Source: an uncultured bacterium
GTDB taxonomy: Bacteria; Patescibacteriota; Dojkabacteria; SC72
Assembly: GCA_937899155.1 (NCBI GenBank)
Contig: CALDJM010000056.1
Span: forward strand, 1-8,475
DNA length: 8,475 bases
Direction of reading: 5' to 3'
Part shown: one piece after another, positions 5,916 through 8,475 of the stretch
Position numbering within the stretch: position 1 is the first letter of the stretch
Layout: each line of letters opens with the position of its first letter
Notes under the pieces: model-generated
Told to the model about the DNA's origin: nothing
The model's database searches: none
The model's input: the letters and a program-made list of their open reading frames with translations, nothing else
Program-made: the position numbers and the translations under genes

Positions 5916-6118
5916 GCATACTTTTTCTATAGGATTAGAGGCGAAGAGTGTAGAAACTCCCTTATAACAATATATTCTTACGAATTCTTTACATTCTTAA
6001 AAGTGATTACAAATTTTTTGAACAGTTCAAAAAGAGTAAAAACATTGTTATTCAGGTGTTTTCTAACATAAGAGTTAAGATAGTAATGTAGTAGCAATTA
6101 AAAGTGAACATTTTGTGC
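5916..6118. other. gene-free gap between HU promoter and rny terminator
   Basis: About 200 nt with no credible coding frame and no recognised RNA. The only structure I see is a dyad at 6015-6033, TTTTTGAAC-A-GTTCAAAAA, with perfect 9-bp arms around one base. No convincing promoter pair accompanies it on either strand. The gap lies about 100 nt upstream of the HU promoter. Confidence 0.6.
6015..6033. promoter_or_regulatory. operator-like perfect dyad
   Basis: TTTTTGAAC-A-GTTCAAAAA has 9-bp arms with a one-base centre. The core GAAC-A-GTTC recalls the half-sites of Gram-positive LexA boxes (GAAC-N4-GTTC), but the centre is 1 nt instead of 4, so it is not such a box. In RNA it could form a 6-bp stem with a 7-nt loop. 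Binding by a dimeric regulator is an inference from symmetry only. Confidence 0.4.
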
Positions 6119-6151
6119 AAAAAGGGAAGAATTGTATAGTTTATCCTTCCC
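6119..6151 (-). terminator. rho-independent terminator of rny
   Basis: On the minus strand GGGAAGGAT (6143-6151) pairs with ATTCTTCCC (6124-6132), a 9-bp stem with one G.U pair and a loop of 10 nt, followed directly by TTTTT (6119-6123). It begins about 38 nt after the rny stop. Stem, loop and T run are all in the correct order for the minus strand. Confidence 0.88.
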
Positions 6152-6188
6152 CTATAGCAAATACTACTAGAAGACAGTCGATTTATAG

Positions 6189-7724
6189 CTATTTTGCTAC
6201 ATCTACTGCTCTTGTTTCTCGAATTATTGTAACTTCGACATTACCTGGATAGCTCTGTTTGCTCTCAATCTCTTTTGCAATATCTTTTGCCATTACAATA
6301 GCTTCATCATCTGAGACTAATGTAGGATTGACAATTACCCTTACCTCTCGACCTGCTCTAATAGCAAAGACATCTTTTACCCTATCTCCACCTACTTCTT
6401 TTGCAGCATTCTCTATACCTTCGACTCTCTGTATATATTGCTCATAACTATCTTTTCTTGCTCCTGGTCTTGAACCAGAGATTGCATCTGCTAGATAGAC
6501 AACGACTGCTTCTGGTGTTTGAGGCTCGATATCTAAGTGATGTGCCTCGATTGCATTTACAAGTTTTTCATCTAAACCATATTTTCTAGCGACTTGACCT
6601 GAGATATGGTGGTGAGGGCTATCTACTTTGTGTGTTAAGACTTTACCTACATCATGTAGAAGTGCTGCTTTTTTAACCAAATCAGCATCTGCCCCTATCT
6701 CAGTTGCCAATGCTGCTGCTAATCTTACAACTTCAATTGTATGAGCCATTAGAGATTGACCGTAGCTACTTCTATATTTCATCTTACCTACTAATTTCAT
6801 TAACCCTGGATCTATATCTGGCCAACCAGCTTCATCTGCTAAAATCTGCCCATTCTTTTTAATTTCTTGGGCTATATCATTCTTTGCCTTTCTTACAGAA
6901 TCTTCTATTGAACCAGGATGTATTCTTCCATCTGCGATTAATTTTGTCATTGCGACATGTGCTATTTCTCTTCTTAAAGGATCAAAGGAAGAGAGTGCGA
7001 TAGCATTCGGAGATTCATCTACAATTACATCTACACCTGTGAGCTGTTCAAATGATCTGATATTTCTACCTTCTTTTCCTATTACTCTACCTTTTACTTT
7101 ATCATCTTCTACTTTTATTGTACTTGTTGTTGTTTCTCCAACATAATCAGTTACTACATTCTGCATTGTTTCAACTAAAATCTTTCTTGCTTCTTCATCT
7201 GCAGTTGCTTCTATATTTTTCTCTGCCTGTCGAATTTTCTTTGCTTGATACTCTTTCATATCTTGCTCTATTTCCTCTACAAGTTTTTCTCGTGCTTCCT
7301 CTTTTGAGAGTCCTGAGATATTTTCTAATTCTTTCTTTACTTCTACTCTATCTTTTTCTAATCTTTCAATTCCATCTTTAAGCTGGTTTTCCTTACTATC
7401 TAACTCTTCACTTTTTTCATCAAGTAGTTTTGATCTTCTGTTAAGTTTTCTCTCTCTTTCTATGAGTATTTCTTCATGATCCTGACTTTCTTTTCTCATT
7501 TGCTTTAGTCTTCTTTCTTCTCTATTTTTCATTTCATCCATTTCTCTTTCTGCATTTCTCATTCTCTCACCCATCATTCTTTTGGCAACTTTTTCTATTT
7601 CATCTTCTGGGATATCTTTAACATTTACCCATTTGAAGGCGAATTTTAAAATTAATATTGTTGCGATGATAGCTACAAGTGCTACTCCTAAAGCGATGAG
7701 CACAACTAAGGATGTGTTCTCCAT
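6189..7724 (-). CDS. rny: ribonuclease Y
   Basis: RNase Y is a membrane-anchored endoribonuclease that starts mRNA decay by cutting 5'-monophosphate-bearing transcripts in AU-rich regions. The 511-residue product is close to the usual 520. Domains in order are an N-terminal membrane anchor (about 6-28), a long charged coiled coil (about 40-185), and a KH RNA-binding domain (about 203-262) with VIGKEGRNIR (215-223) as the GxxG loop. The HD domain (about 325-420) follows, with metal ligands visible as MAHTIEV (His328), LLHDVGK (His357-Asp358), SPHHHISG (371-373), EAHHLD (395-396) and YLADAISGSRPGAR (Asp413). The C-terminal extension ends in PGNVEVTIIRETRAVDVAK. The ATG at 7724 has only a weak SD-like AGAAG upstream. 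It has a clear terminator and a leader of 75-160 nt with structure, and appears monocistronic downstream of tgt. Confidence 0.97.
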   Translation of the reverse strand: MENTSLVVLIALGVALVAIIATILILKFAFKWVNVKDIPEDEIEKVAKRMMGERMRNAEREMDEMKNREERRLKQMRKESQDHEEILIERERKLNRRSKLLDEKSEELDSKENQLKDGIERLEKDRVEVKKELENISGLSKEEAREKLVEEIEQDMKEYQAKKIRQAEKNIEATADEEARKILVETMQNVVTDYVGETTTSTIKVEDDKVKGRVIGKEGRNIRSFEQLTGVDVIVDESPNAIALSSFDPLRREIAHVAMTKLIADGRIHPGSIEDSVRKAKNDIAQEIKKNGQILADEAGWPDIDPGLMKLVGKMKYRSSYGQSLMAHTIEVVRLAAALATEIGADADLVKKAALLHDVGKVLTHKVDSPHHHISGQVARKYGLDEKLVNAIEAHHLDIEPQTPEAVVVYLADAISGSRPGARKDSYEQYIQRVEGIENAAKEVGGDRVKDVFAIRAGREVRVIVNPTLVSDDEAIVMAKDIAKEIESKQSYPGNVEVTIIRETRAVDVAK

Positions 7725-7745
7725 TTTACACTTCTAAATTAATTT

Positions 7746-7765
7746 AACTACCCAATTAGGCAGTT
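7746..7765 (-). promoter_or_regulatory. hairpin in the rny 5' untranslated leader
   Basis: The minus-strand RNA AACUGCCU-AAUU-GGGUAGUU forms a continuous 8-bp stem with two G.U pairs and an AAUU tetraloop, ending 21 nt before the rny ATG. On the plus strand the same two positions would be A-C mismatches, so full pairing exists only in the rny transcript direction. This favours an RNA element over a DNA operator. Confidence 0.5.
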
Positions 7766-7778
7766 CTAGGGAAAAAGA

Positions 7779-7792
7779 TGGTATGTATACCA
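7779..7792. promoter_or_regulatory. 14-bp operator-like dyad upstream of rny
   Basis: TGGTAT-GT-ATACCA is a perfect 6+2+6 dyad. If the nearer candidate rny promoter (7805-7833) is real, the dyad falls just after its transcription start, a common operator position. No regulator can be named. Confidence 0.35.
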
Positions 7793-7804
7793 CTGTATTT
7801 GATT

Positions 7805-7833
7805 TGTATATTTTCAAAAGTTTTGTTTGTCAT
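7805..7833 (-). promoter_or_regulatory. second candidate rny promoter (near)
   Basis: Minus-strand ATGACA (7828-7833, five of six -35 bases), a 17-nt spacer and TATACA (7805-7810, four of six -10 bases). It would start transcription near 7798 and give a leader of about 75 nt. AT-richness makes chance matches likely. Confidence 0.35.
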
Positions 7834-7890
7834 AATTGTCTTTCAAAAAACGAATCCCTAAAACACCCAAGAAACATATGGGTTGAGATA

Positions 7891-7919
7891 ATGATATCAC
7901 TTTTTAGGAAGTTCTTCAA
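7891..7919 (-). promoter_or_regulatory. candidate rny promoter (far)
   Basis: Minus-strand TTGAAG (7914-7919), a 17-nt spacer and TATCAT (7891-7896). The -10 is identical to that of greA. Transcription would start near 7885, leaving about 160 nt untranslated before rny. Confidence 0.5.
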
Positions 7920-7997
7920 AATTTTTACAATTAAGCAAAACATACTTGAGAAAGAGAAAGAAGTTTAAAATTGTATAAACCAGAACAATCACAATTG

Positions 7998-8475
7998 TTA
8001 GAACCCTACATTCATCTCTTCTACAATCCTTTGATAGTATCTCAAATTATGAATTGTTGCTAATGTGAGACCTGTCATTTCATTTACCCTAAACATATGA
8101 TGAACATATGCTCGTGAGAAGTTTTGACATGTATAGCAGTCACATGTCGAATCTATTGGTCTCTCATCTAAGAGATACTCAGCATTCTTCACTCTCAACA
8201 CCTCATCATCCATATCCTTAGAATATAATGTTCCATGCCTTGCATTCCTTGTCACCAAAACAGTATCAAAAACCTTGTATCCCAATTTCCCAACAATCCT
8301 AATATCGTTAGGTTTACCTACACCCATTGCATACTTAAACTTGTCACTCGGTGTATTCTCAATTACAGCTCTCATCTCTTCTAATACCAACTCTCCATTT
8401 TCTGTAACAACAAAACCTCCAAAATTATATCCATCAAACCCTATCTGACTTAATTCTTCTGCACAATGCTTCCTC
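7998..8475 (-). CDS. tgt: queuine/preQ1 tRNA-guanine transglycosylase Tgt, N-terminus cut by window edge
   Basis: Tgt exchanges guanine at wobble position 34 of GUN-anticodon tRNAs for preQ1, the committed insertion step of queuosine synthesis. Only the C-terminal 158 residues are visible; the frame stays open to the right edge, starting with RKHCAEELSQIGFDGYNFGGF. Diagnostic motifs are YAMGVGKPNDI, then FDTVLVTRNARHG, whose Asp aligns with the nucleophile Asp280 of Zymomonas mobilis Tgt. The zinc site CDCYTC...TIHN has the exact C-x-C-x2-C-x25-H spacing, and SRAYVHHMFR and HNLRYYQRIVEEM are also present. Two deviations occur: the base-pocket GGL(A/S)VGE reads GGFVVTE, and DCVxPTR reads DTVLVTR. 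The TTG at 8390 is internal, not the start. It lies upstream of rny on the same strand, separated by about 270 nt with no good terminator. Confidence 0.95.
   Translation of the reverse strand, partial: RKHCAEELSQIGFDGYNFGGFVVTENGELVLEEMRAVIENTPSDKFKYAMGVGKPNDIRIVGKLGYKVFDTVLVTRNARHGTLYSKDMDDEVLRVKNAEYLLDERPIDSTCDCYTCQNFSRAYVHHMFRVNEMTGLTLATIHNLRYYQRIVEEMNVGF

Larger units (their letters stand above)
7725..7997. other. rny leader / tgt-rny intergenic region
   Basis: About 270 nt without a credible gene. From the tgt side towards rny on the minus strand it contains a short hairpin at the tgt stop (AACAAT-TGTG-ATTGTT, 7984-7999) without a T run. Next comes a pyrimidine-rich run (7949-7964), then two candidate promoters (7891-7919 and 7805-7833). 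A dyad TGGTAT-GT-ATACCA (7779-7792), an RNA hairpin (7746-7765) and a perfect 12-bp AT palindrome (7735-7746) follow. A 61-codon plus-strand frame here is probably chance. Confidence 0.6.

Noticed and set aside
6015..6033. Gram-positive SOS (LexA) box
   Set aside because: The half-sites GAAC and GTTC are separated by 1 nt, not the required 4, and no SOS gene is adjacent.
7783..7968. 61-codon plus-strand frame in the rny upstream region, with a weak AGGG about 11 nt before its ATG
   Set aside because: The product resembles no family, no promoter is seen before it, and its start lies inside the 14-bp dyad and rny leader. Chance open frames are expected in AT-rich DNA.
7984..7999. Hairpin at the tgt stop as a rho-independent terminator
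   Set aside because: It has a 6-bp AT-rich stem with no T run after it; termination there is not supported.
8388..8390. TTG as the start of the rightmost gene
   Set aside because: The frame upstream of it encodes conserved Tgt sequence (FDGYNFGGF) up to the window edge, so the gene begins outside the window.
1..8475. CRISPR arrays, insertion sequences, toxin-antitoxin or defence genes
   Set aside because: No direct repeat series, transposase, terminal inverted repeats or defence motifs were found on reading both strands.

Overview
The window is AT-rich, gene-dense bacterial chromosome. It carries housekeeping genes plus a few cell-surface and hypothetical genes, nearly all on the minus strand. 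An encoded CCA on the tRNA, HU, RNase Y, GreA, TrmD and Tgt fix it as bacterial. The compact layout, mostly weak Shine-Dalgarno (SD) sites, an archaeal-looking UMP-kinase-like protein and a CAP-domain surface protein would suit a Patescibacteria/CPR lineage. That placement is an inference from style, not a proven assignment. The standard genetic code fits: the genes read through without in-frame TGA, and all nine visible stops are TAA or TAG.

Layout from left to right. Positions 1-1929 hold a minus-strand cluster read from right to left: tRNA-Glu(CTC), a two-helix PH-domain membrane protein, a Nudix hydrolase, and trmD (C-terminus off the left edge). Positions 1930-2053 are a divergent promoter region driving the only plus-strand gene, greA (2054-2515), from a near-consensus sigma-70 promoter. 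greA converges almost end to end, with a 3-nt gap, on a tight minus-strand operon (5462 to 2519). That operon encodes a secreted/anchored CAP-domain protein, a polytopic membrane protein of unknown family, and a UMP-kinase-like amino acid kinase.

Positions 5504-5552 hold two adjacent inverted repeats, the first a good candidate terminator for the upstream gene. That gene is HU (5562-5831), which has its own promoter and the only textbook SD in the window. A gene-poor gap follows (5832-6188), with the HU promoter, an operator-like dyad and a clear rho-independent terminator for rny. RNase Y (rny, 6189-7724) has an unusually long untranslated leader (7725-7997). The leader contains candidate promoters, a 14-bp dyad, and a hairpin that is fully paired only in the minus-strand RNA. 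The C-terminal part of Tgt (7998-8475) enters from the right edge.

Functionally the window is dominated by RNA metabolism: tRNA modification (TrmD m1G37, Tgt queuosine), mRNA decay (RNase Y), transcript elongation (GreA) and a glutamate tRNA. I see no mobile elements, CRISPR arrays, defence genes or biosynthetic clusters. The least explained parts are the CAP / membrane protein / UMP-kinase-like operon and the structured rny leader; neither amounts to a demonstrated new system.
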